From NCBI RefSeq assembly GCF_002159495.1, contig NZ_NFIT01000002.1, positions 166,707 to 230,706 on the forward strand: DNA of 64,000 bases, given 5' to 3'. The notes under the pieces are model-generated. The model saw only the letters and a program-made list of their open reading frames with translations, searched no databases and was not told the DNA's origin. Positions within the stretch are counted from its first letter, which is position 1. Every line of letters begins with the position of its first letter. The DNA comes from Olsenella sp. An293 (GTDB lineage Bacteria; Actinomycetota; Coriobacteriia; Coriobacteriales; Atopobiaceae). Positions 8,578 through 17,957 of the stretch are shown here, piece by piece. The translations under genes were made by a program, and so were the position numbers.

Positions 8578-11157
8578 CTAGCAGGTGGCGCCGCCGGTGA
8601 CGTCCTTTGCCAGGATGGCCTCTTTGTCGATCGGGGCGGTCAGCAGCTTGTCCTGCACGTAGTCAAAGCCGAGGCGCGCGACGGTGTCGGCAAAGCGCTC
8701 GCCGCTCACGCCCTCGTCGCGGAAGAAGAGGATCGACCGCTCAACGACGTCCATGACCTCCTCCTCGCTGGTGAAGATCTTGTCCAGCGGGATGCCGTGG
8801 GCCGTCTTCTTGCCCCAGCGCCCGCCGATGTAGACCTTGCAGCCCGCAAGCCCCTCGGTCACGGCGCCAAACGGACAGCTGCCCACGCAGCGACCGCAGT
8901 GGTTGCACAGCGACTCGTCGATGGTGATCTTGCCGTCCGGCCCCACCTGTGCGTCTCCCATGGGGCATGCCTTCACCACCTGGCAGACCTTGCACGCGCG
9001 GCACTTCTCGAGGTCGACCTGCGGCACGCGCTGCCCGACGATGCCCAGGTCGTTGAGGTCGGGCTTGACGCACATGTTGGGGCAGCCGCCCACGGCGATC
9101 TTGAACTTGTGCGGCAACTCGATGCCGTGGTAGCCCACGTAGAAGCGCTCGTGCAGCTTCTCGGAGAGGTCAAAGGTGTCGATGAGGCCGTACTGGCAGG
9201 TGGTGCCCTTGCAGCTCACGACCGGGCGCACCTTGGAGCCGGTGCCGCCGGCGTCGAGGCCGTGGTCTTGCAGGAAGGCGATGCACGCGTCGATCTGCTC
9301 GTACTTGACGCCCTGAATCTCCAGCGTGAGGCGCGTGGTCATGGTGACCTCGCCGGAGCCAAAGCGCTCGGCGGCCTCGGCTACGACCTTCTGCTCTGCC
9401 GAGGTCAGCTTGCCGTTGCGCGTGATCACGCGCACGTTGAAGACGTCGTCAAAGCGCTTGTCCTGCAGGCATCCCAGGCCCTTGAGGCGCTTGATCTCCG
9501 CGGCGGGCAGCTTCGTGCCAGCCGGGCGCGGCACGCGGACCTCGTTGAACGTGATGCCACCCTCGAGTACGCGCGTGTTGGTGTAGCCGGCGGCCTTGAG
9601 GCGGTTCTGCGTAAAGTAGCCGCGCTTGCCCTTGGCGCACACGAGCAGGAGCTTCTCGTCCTTGGCATGGCCGGGCAGGCCATCCGCGCCGATCTTGGTG
9701 AGGTCGGCCCACTCCGCGCCAGGGATGGTGGGCGCAGGCAGCACGTCGATGACCTGGTAGTCCGCGGCGCCGCCGGCGGCGTACTCGGCCGGCGTGAAGC
9801 TCTCGAGCTCGCCTGCGAGCTTGTTCTCCAGGATATAGGCGGTCGTGACCAGCGGGTGGATGGCGGTCGAGAAGGGCGGTGCGTAGGAGAGGTCCATGAG
9901 GTCGAGGTCCTCGACGGCGAGCTTTTGGTAGAGCGCCGTCACCATCACGTCCACGACCTTGTCCACCGCGCCGGCACCGAGCGCCTGCACGCCGAGCAGG
10001 CGGTGCGTCGCGCGGTCCGCAATGAGCTTGATGAAAAAGCTCGAGGAGCCGGGGTAGTAGTGGGCCTTGTCGTCCACCACCGAGACCACGCCCACCGGGT
10101 CAAAGCCCGCTTCGCGCGCGGCCGCCTCGGTGAGGCCGGTGCGGCCACCGTTGAGCGATGGCAGCAGCCGCACCACGCCGGTTCCGAGCGCGCCGGGGTA
10201 GGCCGTCGGCGTGCCCGTGAGCGTGCGGGCGATCGCGCGACCGGCGATGTTGGCCGTCGATCCCATGGCGCTCCAGAACGGGAGCCCGGTGATGGCGTTC
10301 GTGACCTCGGCGCAGTCGCCGGCGGCGTAGACGTCCGGCAGGTTGGTGGCGCCGAACTCGTCCACGAGCACGCAGCCCTTGAGCGTCTCCACGCCGGAGC
10401 CCTCGAGCCAGCCGGTGTTGGGCCGGATGCCAATGGAGAGGACCACGAGGTCGGCCGGCAGCACGCCCGCGCCGGTCTCCACTCCCTCGGCCTTGCCGTC
10501 GCCAACGATGCCCTTGAGCGGGCACGACGTCATCACGCGCACGCCGGCGGCCTTGAGCTGGCGCTGGGCGAAGCCGGCCATCTCGGGGTCGAAGACGTTG
10601 GGCAGGATCTGCGGCATCGCGTCGATCACGGTGACGGAGAGGCCACGCGCGAGCAGGTTCTCGGCCACCTCCAGGCCGATGAAGCCGGCACCCACCACAA
10701 CAGCGCGCCGCGCGCCCGCCTCGACGGCCGCGCGGATGGCCTCCGCGTCGTCCGGCGTGCGCACGGTGAAGACGCCGGGCAGGTCGGTCCCGGGCAGGCC
10801 GGCGGGCACAAACGGCGAGGCGCCGGTGGCGATGACGAGCTTGTCGTACTTCTCGCCGTGCTCGGAGCCGTCCTTCTCGCGCACCGTGACCTCGTGCGCG
10901 GCGGCGTCGAGCGCCACCGCCTCCACGCCCGTGCGCACCTCCACGCCGGTGAGCCCCGCGTAGGCGGCCGGCGTGTTCACGATGAGCTCGCCGCGGGTCT
11001 TGATGTCGCCGCCGATGTAGTAGGGCAGCCCGCAGCCCGCGTAGCTGATGTCCTCGCCCTTGGTGACAACGGTGACGTCTGCCGAGCGGTCGCAGCGCTT
11101 GAGCTTGGCCGCAACCTTGGTTCCAGCGGCCACGCCGCCGACGATCAGGTATCTCAT
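8578..11157 (-). CDS. FAD-dependent CoA-disulfide reductase / rhodanese / siroheme reductase / ferredoxin fusion
   Basis: An 859-residue multidomain redox enzyme. Residues 1-450 are a CoA-disulfide reductase-like flavoprotein (VGGVAAGTKVAAKL for FAD, active-site type Cys42 in YAGCGLPYYIGG, VVVGAGFIGLEVAENL for NAD(P)H). A rhodanese-like domain follows with Cys507. Next is a nitrite/sulfite reductase half with Cys649, Cys654, Cys692 and Cys696 placed like siroheme-[4Fe-4S] ligands, though the first pair is CX4C, not CX5C. Two ferredoxin clusters follow (CRACKVCQVVKACP, CNHCGRCVGSCP). Electrons could run from NAD(P)H through FAD and clusters to siroheme; a sulfur or sulfite role is likely. The ATG at 11157 has AGGAGAGGAA before it. 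Confidence 0.88.
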   Translation of the reverse strand: MRYLIVGGVAAGTKVAAKLKRCDRSADVTVVTKGEDISYAGCGLPYYIGGDIKTRGELIVNTPAAYAGLTGVEVRTGVEAVALDAAAHEVTVREKDGSEHGEKYDKLVIATGASPFVPAGLPGTDLPGVFTVRTPDDAEAIRAAVEAGARRAVVVGAGFIGLEVAENLLARGLSVTVIDAMPQILPNVFDPEMAGFAQRQLKAAGVRVMTSCPLKGIVGDGKAEGVETGAGVLPADLVVLSIGIRPNTGWLEGSGVETLKGCVLVDEFGATNLPDVYAAGDCAEVTNAITGLPFWSAMGSTANIAGRAIARTLTGTPTAYPGALGTGVVRLLPSLNGGRTGLTEAAAREAGFDPVGVVSVVDDKAHYYPGSSSFFIKLIADRATHRLLGVQALGAGAVDKVVDVMVTALYQKLAVEDLDLMDLSYAPPFSTAIHPLVTTAYILENKLAGELESFTPAEYAAGGAADYQVIDVLPAPTIPGAEWADLTKIGADGLPGHAKDEKLLLVCAKGKRGYFTQNRLKAAGYTNTRVLEGGITFNEVRVPRPAGTKLPAAEIKRLKGLGCLQDKRFDDVFNVRVITRNGKLTSAEQKVVAEAAERFGSGEVTMTTRLTLEIQGVKYEQIDACIAFLQDHGLDAGGTGSKVRPVVSCKGTTCQYGLIDTFDLSEKLHERFYVGYHGIELPHKFKIAVGGCPNMCVKPDLNDLGIVGQRVPQVDLEKCRACKVCQVVKACPMGDAQVGPDGKITIDESLCNHCGRCVGSCPFGAVTEGLAGCKVYIGGRWGKKTAHGIPLDKIFTSEEEVMDVVERSILFFRDEGVSGERFADTVARLGFDYVQDKLLTAPIDKEAILAKDVTGGATC

Positions 11158-11297
11158 GGTGTTCCTCTCCTCTTGCGTTGCCTCGCGCAGCGCGTCCAAT
11201 TCCATGGTAGGCCGAGCTGGATGTCGTTGTCCTGGGATTTGCGGCAGCGGCGAGGTCTTGGTCGCGTGAGGTCTGAACGTGTTCGGCTGGGAGATGT

Positions 11298-11529
11298 CTG
11301 CAAAATAGCCCTCCAATCCATTTTCGGCCGGCGCCCGGAACAAAACCGCCCTTCGATCCATGGAAAAATGGGCTATCAGAGTGTCTTTCCGATTGCCGGC
11401 CGATCGGTCAACTGCGATTTTGTTCTGCAGCCTCGGCGAACGCTGCCGCATCGCCTCAAAACCTCATGGATCGAAGCTCGGTTTTGTTCTGTACGTCGGC
11501 CAAAAATGGATCGGAGGAAGATTTTGCAG
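11298..11529. repeat. 232-bp palindromic element, copy 1
   Basis: Two 65-bp arms (11298-11362 and 11465-11529) run from CTGCAAAA to TTCGATCCATG and are inverted copies of each other, enclosing 102 bp. The copy at 48472 has exactly the same arm and centre lengths. It fills most of the 503-base gap between the divergent genes at 11157 and 11661. No long open frame of its own is convincing. It may be a miniature mobile element or a structured RNA. Confidence 0.85.
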
Positions 11530-11660
11530 GGTCGCCTGTCCCGACGCTGCGGTCTGGTTCGTCGGCGGTTTGCGCCTGACGTCGCTTGCTGCCAGAATGG
11601 CCTCGTCTAGCAGCGCGGGTGCCGGTCGTGCCGGAACGCCCGCAACGAGAGGAGATTCCC

Positions 11661-12023
11661 ATGAAGGTTGCCATCCCCACCCTCGGCAAGGGTGGTCTGG
11701 ACTGCGAGCGCTCCGGTCACTTTGGCCACTGCGACTGCTTCACCGTGGTCGATGTCGAAAACGGCGAGGTGGGCGCCGTGAGCGTCATCGATAACCCGCC
11801 CCACGAGGAGGGTGGCTGCATGCGTCCCGTGGCGCTGCTCGCCGAGAACGGCATCGACGCCATCGTTGCTGCCGGCATGGGCATGCGCCCCATGATGGGT
11901 TTCGCGCAGGCGGGCATCACCGTCTTCTTCGAGAACCAGACCCCGGGCGTGGGCGACGTCGCGCAGATGGCCGCCTCCGGAACCCTCCCCGTCATGGGCG
12001 AGGAGCACGCCTGTCATCACTAG
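11661..12023 (+). CDS. NifX/NifB-type iron-molybdenum cofactor domain protein
   Basis: A 120-residue single-domain protein of the dinitrogenase iron-molybdenum cofactor biosynthesis family (MKVAIPTLGKGGLD start, GHFGHCDCFTVVDV, GIDAIVAAGMGMRPMMGF), ending in a Cys/His tail (EEHACHH) that could bind metal. Such stand-alone proteins occur in many anaerobes without nitrogenase and are thought to carry metal clusters. The ribosome site GAGAGGAG precedes ATG. The next gene starts one base after the stop, so the pair is translationally coupled. No nitrogenase gene is in the window. Confidence 0.88.
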   Translation: MKVAIPTLGKGGLDCERSGHFGHCDCFTVVDVENGEVGAVSVIDNPPHEEGGCMRPVALLAENGIDAIVAAGMGMRPMMGFAQAGITVFFENQTPGVGDVAQMAASGTLPVMGEEHACHH

Positions 12024-12024
12024 C

Positions 12025-12741
12025 GTGTCCGATGCCCTGGTCATAGCCGGCTGTCTCTCAGGCGAGAGTGGCGACGCGGGCGTCATGGCCCTGGTTGACG
12101 AGCTTGGCGCGGCAGTCGGCGCCGACGTGACGCTGCGCGCCCGCACGGGCGGCAGGCCCGTGGGGCGGTCGCTGCCCGAGGTGCTGGTGGACCTGCGAGA
12201 GCGCGGCGCGCGGCGCGCGATCGTGGTGACCACGCACGTGGCCGACGGCCGCTTGCAGCGCGAGGCGGCCGCCGCCGTGCGCGCCGCCGCCTCCGGCTTC
12301 GACGAGCTCCGACTCGCCCCGCCTCTGCTCGCGGACGAGAAGGACCTGGCCGCCGTCGCCCGCGCGCTCGATATGGCGCTGCCCGCGTCCCCCGGCCGCG
12401 TCACCGTCCTTGCCGGACACCGCGGCGCCGAGTGCGAGGCCGCCCTCGCTCGGTTGGAAGCCGCGCTGCGCGACCGTGGTCGCGGCGACGTGCTGGTTGA
12501 CACGCCCGAGCGTCTGTCGGCGCGCGTCTCGTCGAGTTCCGAGCGGCAGGTGCTCCTCGCCCCCTTCCTCATGGCCCTTGGCCATCACGCCATTCACGAC
12601 GTGCTGGTCGAGCTCCGCGCGGAGCTGGAAGGCGCCGGCCTTGACGTGGCCCCTTGGCCGCACTCCTTGGCCGAGCTCCCCGCCATCCGCGCGCTCGTCG
12701 TCGACCACGCGCTCTGTCAGTTGGGGACAGTCCCCAACTGA
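12025..12741 (+). CDS. CbiK-like sirohydrochlorin chelatase, divergent
   Basis: A 238-residue protein with a GTG start one base after the NifX-type gene. It follows the anaerobic cobalt chelatase CbiK pattern in outline: VVTTHVADGRL, then APPLLADEKDLAAVARAL, VLAGHRGAE (family MGHGT) and APFLMALGHHA (family GDHA), so both metal-site histidines appear to be kept. The N-terminal AFTS-type motif is lost and the protein is shorter than the roughly 265 residues usual for CbiK. It may insert Co or Fe into sirohydrochlorin. Its last residues (CQLGTVPN) and its stop codon come from the REP-like repeat at 12713. Confidence 0.7.
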   Translation: MSDALVIAGCLSGESGDAGVMALVDELGAAVGADVTLRARTGGRPVGRSLPEVLVDLRERGARRAIVVTTHVADGRLQREAAAAVRAAASGFDELRLAPPLLADEKDLAAVARALDMALPASPGRVTVLAGHRGAECEAALARLEAALRDRGRGDVLVDTPERLSARVSSSSERQVLLAPFLMALGHHAIHDVLVELRAELEGAGLDVAPWPHSLAELPAIRALVVDHALCQLGTVPN

Positions 12742-12785
12742 CAGAAAGGTTTTATGTAAATTGGGGACTGTCCCCAACTAACAGA
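12713..12785. repeat. Paired REP-like palindromes before the phosphodiesterase gene
   Basis: The first palindrome has a 15-bp perfect stem (TCTGTCAGTTGGGGA / TCCCCAACTGACAGA, loop CAG). After a short spacer (AAGGTTTTA) comes a second copy (TTGGGGACTGTCCCCAA core, arms imperfect). The pair ends 25 bases before the ATG at 12811. The same two-palindrome layout is seen at 16355 and 51719. Confidence 0.85.
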
Positions 12786-12810
12786 CTCGCCCGACAGAGA
12801 GGGATCGCCC

Positions 12811-13359
12811 ATGAAGCTCGTCATCGCCTCAGATATCCACGGCGCCGCTGACGCCTGCGCCCGGCTCATGTCCGCCATCGAGGCGGAGTCTCCCGATCGC
12901 GTGGTCCTTCTGGGCGACCTGCTCTATCACGGACCGCGCAACGACCTCCCCGCGGACTATGCGCCAAAGCGCGTGATAGAGATGCTCAACTCCATCGCTG
13001 ACCGCGCGATCGCCGTGCGAGGCAACTGCGAGGCCGAGGTCGACCAGATGGTCCTCAACTTCCCCTGCATGGCCGACCACAACATCCTGGTCGACCCCAC
13101 CGCAGACGGCGACCCGTACACGCTCTTCCTCACGCACGGCCATGTCTACGGCCCCGGGTATCACAACAGCGTGGACGCATGGCCCACGCTTCCCGAGCGC
13201 TCGGCCCTGGTTTATGGCCACACGCACATCAAGGTGAGCGAGAAGAACGAGGAGCGCGGAGCGTGGGTCTTCAACCCCGGCTCCGTGGGCATCCCCAAGG
13301 ACGGTTCGGCCAGCTATGGCGTCTACGAGAACGGGCACTTTGAGCATCGCCTGCTGTAG
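12811..13359 (+). CDS. yfcE: YfcE/MJ0936-type metallophosphoesterase
   Basis: A 182-residue calcineurin-like phosphodiesterase acting on phosphodiester substrates in the cytosol. The metal-binding motifs are in order: SDIHG, LLGDLLYHG, RGNCE, THGH and YGHTH, followed by NPGSVGIPKDG. AGAGAGGGA lies before the ATG. It is separated from the chelatase gene by the REP pair and stands alone before the dnaK operon. Confidence 0.93.
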   Translation: MKLVIASDIHGAADACARLMSAIEAESPDRVVLLGDLLYHGPRNDLPADYAPKRVIEMLNSIADRAIAVRGNCEAEVDQMVLNFPCMADHNILVDPTADGDPYTLFLTHGHVYGPGYHNSVDAWPTLPERSALVYGHTHIKVSEKNEERGAWVFNPGSVGIPKDGSASYGVYENGHFEHRLL

Positions 13360-13391
13360 GCCCGTCCCTCCTCAACTCCACACGTCAAAAA

Positions 13392-13414
13392 ATCTCATAT
13401 GTGGAGACTTAGAT
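13392..13414. promoter_or_regulatory. HAIR-like HspR operator before dnaK
   Basis: ATCTCATA-N7-ACTTAGAT, a half-degenerate inverted repeat with the same 8-7-8 spacing as the sites at 23721 (clpB) and 29103 (hsp20). It resembles the HspR box CTTGAGT-N7-ACTCAAG of other actinobacteria. TATAGAAT at 13419-13426 is a likely -10, which puts the site over the -35 region, as expected for repression. Confidence 0.75.
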
Positions 13415-13518
13415 AATGTATAGAATCGAAGCGCATGGGGGATAAACTCCACCGTACAGAAAAGGAATCACGCGAGAGGGGCGCGCACGCGGCCCCGCGC
13501 AGGAAAAGGAGAGCAACC

Positions 13519-15420
<1,902 letters not shown>

Positions 15421-15450
15421 CTCGGGGCCGGCGCAACGTACTTGAGATCG

Positions 15451-15478
15451 GGGGCGGCCGCGGCTTCGCGACCGCCCC
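15451..15478 (+). terminator. Hairpin between dnaK and grpE
   Basis: GGGGCGG-c-CGCG-GCTT-CGCG-a-CCGCCCC folds into a strong stem with two single mismatches, followed by only TT. It probably reduces read-through or stabilises the dnaK message, leaving dnaK expressed above the downstream genes. Confidence 0.6.
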
Positions 15479-15538
15479 TTCGCAGAAGGTGGCAAGGGGA
15501 GCGCCCCTTGACCCATCGGAATGTTTGAGGAGGGTGAC

Positions 15539-16333
15539 GTGAAGGTGCCCATCGAGGTAGAGGACGAGAAGAACAAGGCCGTGGAGCCCGAGGAGACGGA
15601 GTCCGTCGAGAACACGTCGGCCGAGCCGACGGAGGCAGAGGACGGGGTCGATGCCGAGGCCGCGGCCGTCGAGCCGGAGGATCCTGGCGACAAGGACGAG
15701 GAGGCCGAGGAGCGCGCCCGCGTCGAGGCCGCCATCCGCGCCGGCGAGGAGGCCGCGGAGCGCGAGCTCGCGGCCGACGCCGGCAAGCTCCGCGAGGAGC
15801 GCGACGAGCTCCAGAAGAAGCTCTCCGACGTCGAGGACCAGATCGAGGCGGCGAAGAAGGAGGCCTCCGAGGCCACCGATCGCATGCTGCGCCTCCAGGC
15901 CGACTGGGAGAACTACCGCCGCCGTACGGCAGCCGAGCGCCTCGCCGAGAAGGAGCGCGCGGCCGAGGGGCTGGTCACCAACCTGCTCCCCGTGATCGAC
16001 GACATCGAGCGCGCCATCGAGCACGCCGGCGCCACGGAGGACAACGATCAGCTCAAGCAGTTCGTCGACGGCGTGAGCGCCGTGCACGCGAAGATGCTGA
16101 GCGTGCTTTCCAAGGAGGGCGTCGAGCCCATCGACCCGGCGGGGAAGGCCTTCGACCCGCTTGCCCACCAGGCCGTCGGTCGCGTGGAGGACAAGGACGC
16201 GTTTGACGAGACCGTCGCGCAGGTCTACCAGAAGGGCTACAAGATGGGCGAGAAGGTCATCCGCGCCGCCATGGTGACGGTGACCTACGGCGGCCCCAAG
16301 CGCCCCGCGGAGCCTGAGGCCGAGGAGGAGTAG
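15539..16333 (+). CDS. grpE: Nucleotide exchange factor GrpE
   Basis: Releases ADP from DnaK. The protein has a long acidic N-terminal region (about residues 1-60), a charged coiled coil (70-130) and the conserved GrpE core with LRLQADWENYRRR, LLPVIDDIERAI and VTYGG near the end. I place the start at GTG 15539 because AGGAGG lies five to eight bases before it; an ATG at 15521 would put that ribosome site inside the gene. About 264 residues. In the dnaK operon. Confidence 0.95.
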   Translation: MKVPIEVEDEKNKAVEPEETESVENTSAEPTEAEDGVDAEAAAVEPEDPGDKDEEAEERARVEAAIRAGEEAAERELAADAGKLREERDELQKKLSDVEDQIEAAKKEASEATDRMLRLQADWENYRRRTAAERLAEKERAAEGLVTNLLPVIDDIERAIEHAGATEDNDQLKQFVDGVSAVHAKMLSVLSKEGVEPIDPAGKAFDPLAHQAVGRVEDKDAFDETVAQVYQKGYKMGEKVIRAAMVTVTYGGPKRPAEPEAEEE

Positions 16334-16354
16334 CCCTTCGCGCCCGGACGCGCC

Positions 16355-16425
16355 TGTGAATTGGGGACAGTCCCCAATTCACATAAATGTTTTCTATAAA
16401 TTGGGGCCTGTCCCCAATTCGCACA
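16355..16425. repeat. Paired REP-like palindromes between grpE and dnaJ
   Basis: First palindrome TGTGAATTGGGGA-CAG-TCCCCAATTCACA (13-bp stem), spacer with TAAATGTTTTCTA, then a second copy TTGGGGCCTGTCCCCAA with weaker arms. The pair ends about 20 bases before the dnaJ start and would be part of the operon mRNA. Confidence 0.85.
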
Positions 16426-16446
16426 CCGAGAGGAGGCTCGTGCAAC

Positions 16447-17418
16447 ATGGCAGGTAAGCGAAGCTACTACGACGTGCTCGGCGTCAAGCGCGACGCCTCT
16501 GACGATGAGATCAAGAAGGCGTTTCGCAAGCTCGCCGCCAAGTACCACCCCGACGCGGGCGGCGACGAGCAGAAGTTCAAGGAGGTCAGCGAGGCGTACA
16601 CCACCCTCTCCGACCCGCAGAAGCGCCGCGAGTACGACCAGCTGCTGATGTTTGGCGGCATCCCGGGCGCCGACTTCGGCGGCTCGGGCGGCCGCGGACG
16701 CTACACCTACACCACCAACGTGGGCGGTGACTGGTCCGACATCTTCAACAACATGCGAGGCGGCGACGGCGGCTTCGGCGGGTTTGACTTCTCGTCGATT
16801 TTCGGCGGCGCCGCGGGGGCGCGCGCCGCGAGTAACCGGCCGACCAAGGGCAGCGACCTCACCATGTCCGTGGACGTGTCCGCCGAGGAGGCCTTCCGCG
16901 GCGCCACGCGCAAGGCCACCTATCGCGTCCCCTCGACGGGCGAGGAGCAGACCCTCACCATCAAGATCCCCGCGGGCGCGGTGGACGGCGGCAAGCTGCG
17001 CTACCGCGGCCGCGGCGAGTATGGCACCAACGGCGGCGACCGCGGCGACCTCGTGATCACCACGCACGTGGCCGAGCACCCGCTCTTCAAGCGCGACGGG
17101 GCCGACGTCCGCATGGACCTGCCCGTGAGCGTCTTCGAGGCCGCCCTCGGCGCGACGGTGGACGTGCCCACGCCCGACGGAACCGAGGTTCGCCTCAAGG
17201 TTCCCGCAGGCACGCAGGACGGCAAGACCTTCCGCTTCCGTGACCTGGGCGCCCCCAACGTCAAGCGCAAGGGCTCGCGCGGCGCGCTCTACGTAACCGT
17301 CCGCGTGAAGGTCCCCACGATGCTCACCAAGAAGGAGCGTGACGCTCTCGAGGCGCTGCGCGACGCCGACGCACGCGACTATCGCGAGGAGGTCAATCGC
17401 TATGGCACGAGGTCGTGA
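16447..17418 (+). CDS. dnaJ: J-domain chaperone (DnaJ/CbpA type, no zinc finger)
   Basis: Stimulates DnaK ATPase and delivers substrates. The J domain is at residues 5-70 ([20 protein letters not shown] motif in YHPDAGG, then a Gly/Phe-rich stretch to about 125) and two C-terminal beta domains follow ([26 protein letters not shown]). The four CxxCxGxG repeats of classic DnaJ are absent, so it is CbpA-like in layout although it sits in the dnaK operon. 323 residues. ATG follows GAGAGGAGG. It overlaps hspR by 17 bases. Confidence 0.93.
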   Translation: MAGKRSYYDVLGVKRDASDDEIKKAFRKLAAKYHPDAGGDEQKFKEVSEAYTTLSDPQKRREYDQLLMFGGIPGADFGGSGGRGRYTYTTNVGGDWSDIFNNMRGGDGGFGGFDFSSIFGGAAGARAASNRPTKGSDLTMSVDVSAEEAFRGATRKATYRVPSTGEEQTLTIKIPAGAVDGGKLRYRGRGEYGTNGGDRGDLVITTHVAEHPLFKRDGADVRMDLPVSVFEAALGATVDVPTPDGTEVRLKVPAGTQDGKTFRFRDLGAPNVKRKGSRGALYVTVRVKVPTMLTKKERDALEALRDADARDYREEVNRYGTRS

Positions 17419-17857
17419 CGAGGCCAGCGAGGGAACCGGGCGCGACAAGCCCCTCTACATGATTAGCGTGGCCGCCGAGCTCACCGGCATGCACCCCCAG
17501 ACCCTGCGCGTCTATGAGCAGAAGGGCCTGGTGACGCCCGGGCGCTCGCGCGGCAACACACGCCTGTACTCGCAGTCCGACATCGACCGGCTCAACCTCA
17601 TCTCAAAGCTCACCGACGAGGGCATCAACCTCGCGGGCGTGGTCCGCATCCTCGACATGCGCGAGCGCATGCTCGAGCGCGAGGACGAACTCGAAGAGCT
17701 TCGTCGCCGCGTGCGCCAGCTCGAAGACGAGGTCCACGAGTTCCGCATGCAGGAGAAGATCACGGCGCTCGCCCGCTACGACGGGCAGGGCAGCCCCGAG
17801 CAGGTCATGCGCCGCCTCCTCCTCAACGGCGCCCCAGGCGAGAAGAACGAGAAGTAG
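17402..17857 (+). CDS. hspR: MerR-family heat-shock repressor HspR
   Basis: A 151-residue repressor that binds HAIR operators and uses DnaK as co-repressor in other actinobacteria. The MerR winged helix is clear ([29 protein letters not shown], then [12 protein letters not shown]) and a coiled coil follows at about 90-120. It overlaps the end of dnaJ, which ties its synthesis to the operon it controls. Operator copies before dnaK, clpB and hsp20 fit its regulon. Confidence 0.95.
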   Translation: MARGRDEASEGTGRDKPLYMISVAAELTGMHPQTLRVYEQKGLVTPGRSRGNTRLYSQSDIDRLNLISKLTDEGINLAGVVRILDMRERMLEREDELEELRRRVRQLEDEVHEFRMQEKITALARYDGQGSPEQVMRRLLLNGAPGEKNEK

Positions 17858-17957
17858 CGGCACCCCATTCGTCGAGGCGTCTTCCGCGGCGACGGCAAAA
17901 CCCTTTGTGGAGACTCCGTGTGCCATTCCGTAGGATAGAGCTACGGAAGGAGGAGTC

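Noticed and set aside
8521..11610. A 1029-codon plus-strand frame opposite the redox fusion gene
   Set aside because: Shadow of the fusion enzyme, which has clear motifs on the other strand; this frame also runs through the 232-bp repeat.
17900..17925. TTTGTGGAGACTCC before the PRD regulator, similar to the spacer of the dnaK operator
   Set aside because: It lacks the CTTAGAT half-site, so I do not count it as an HspR site.
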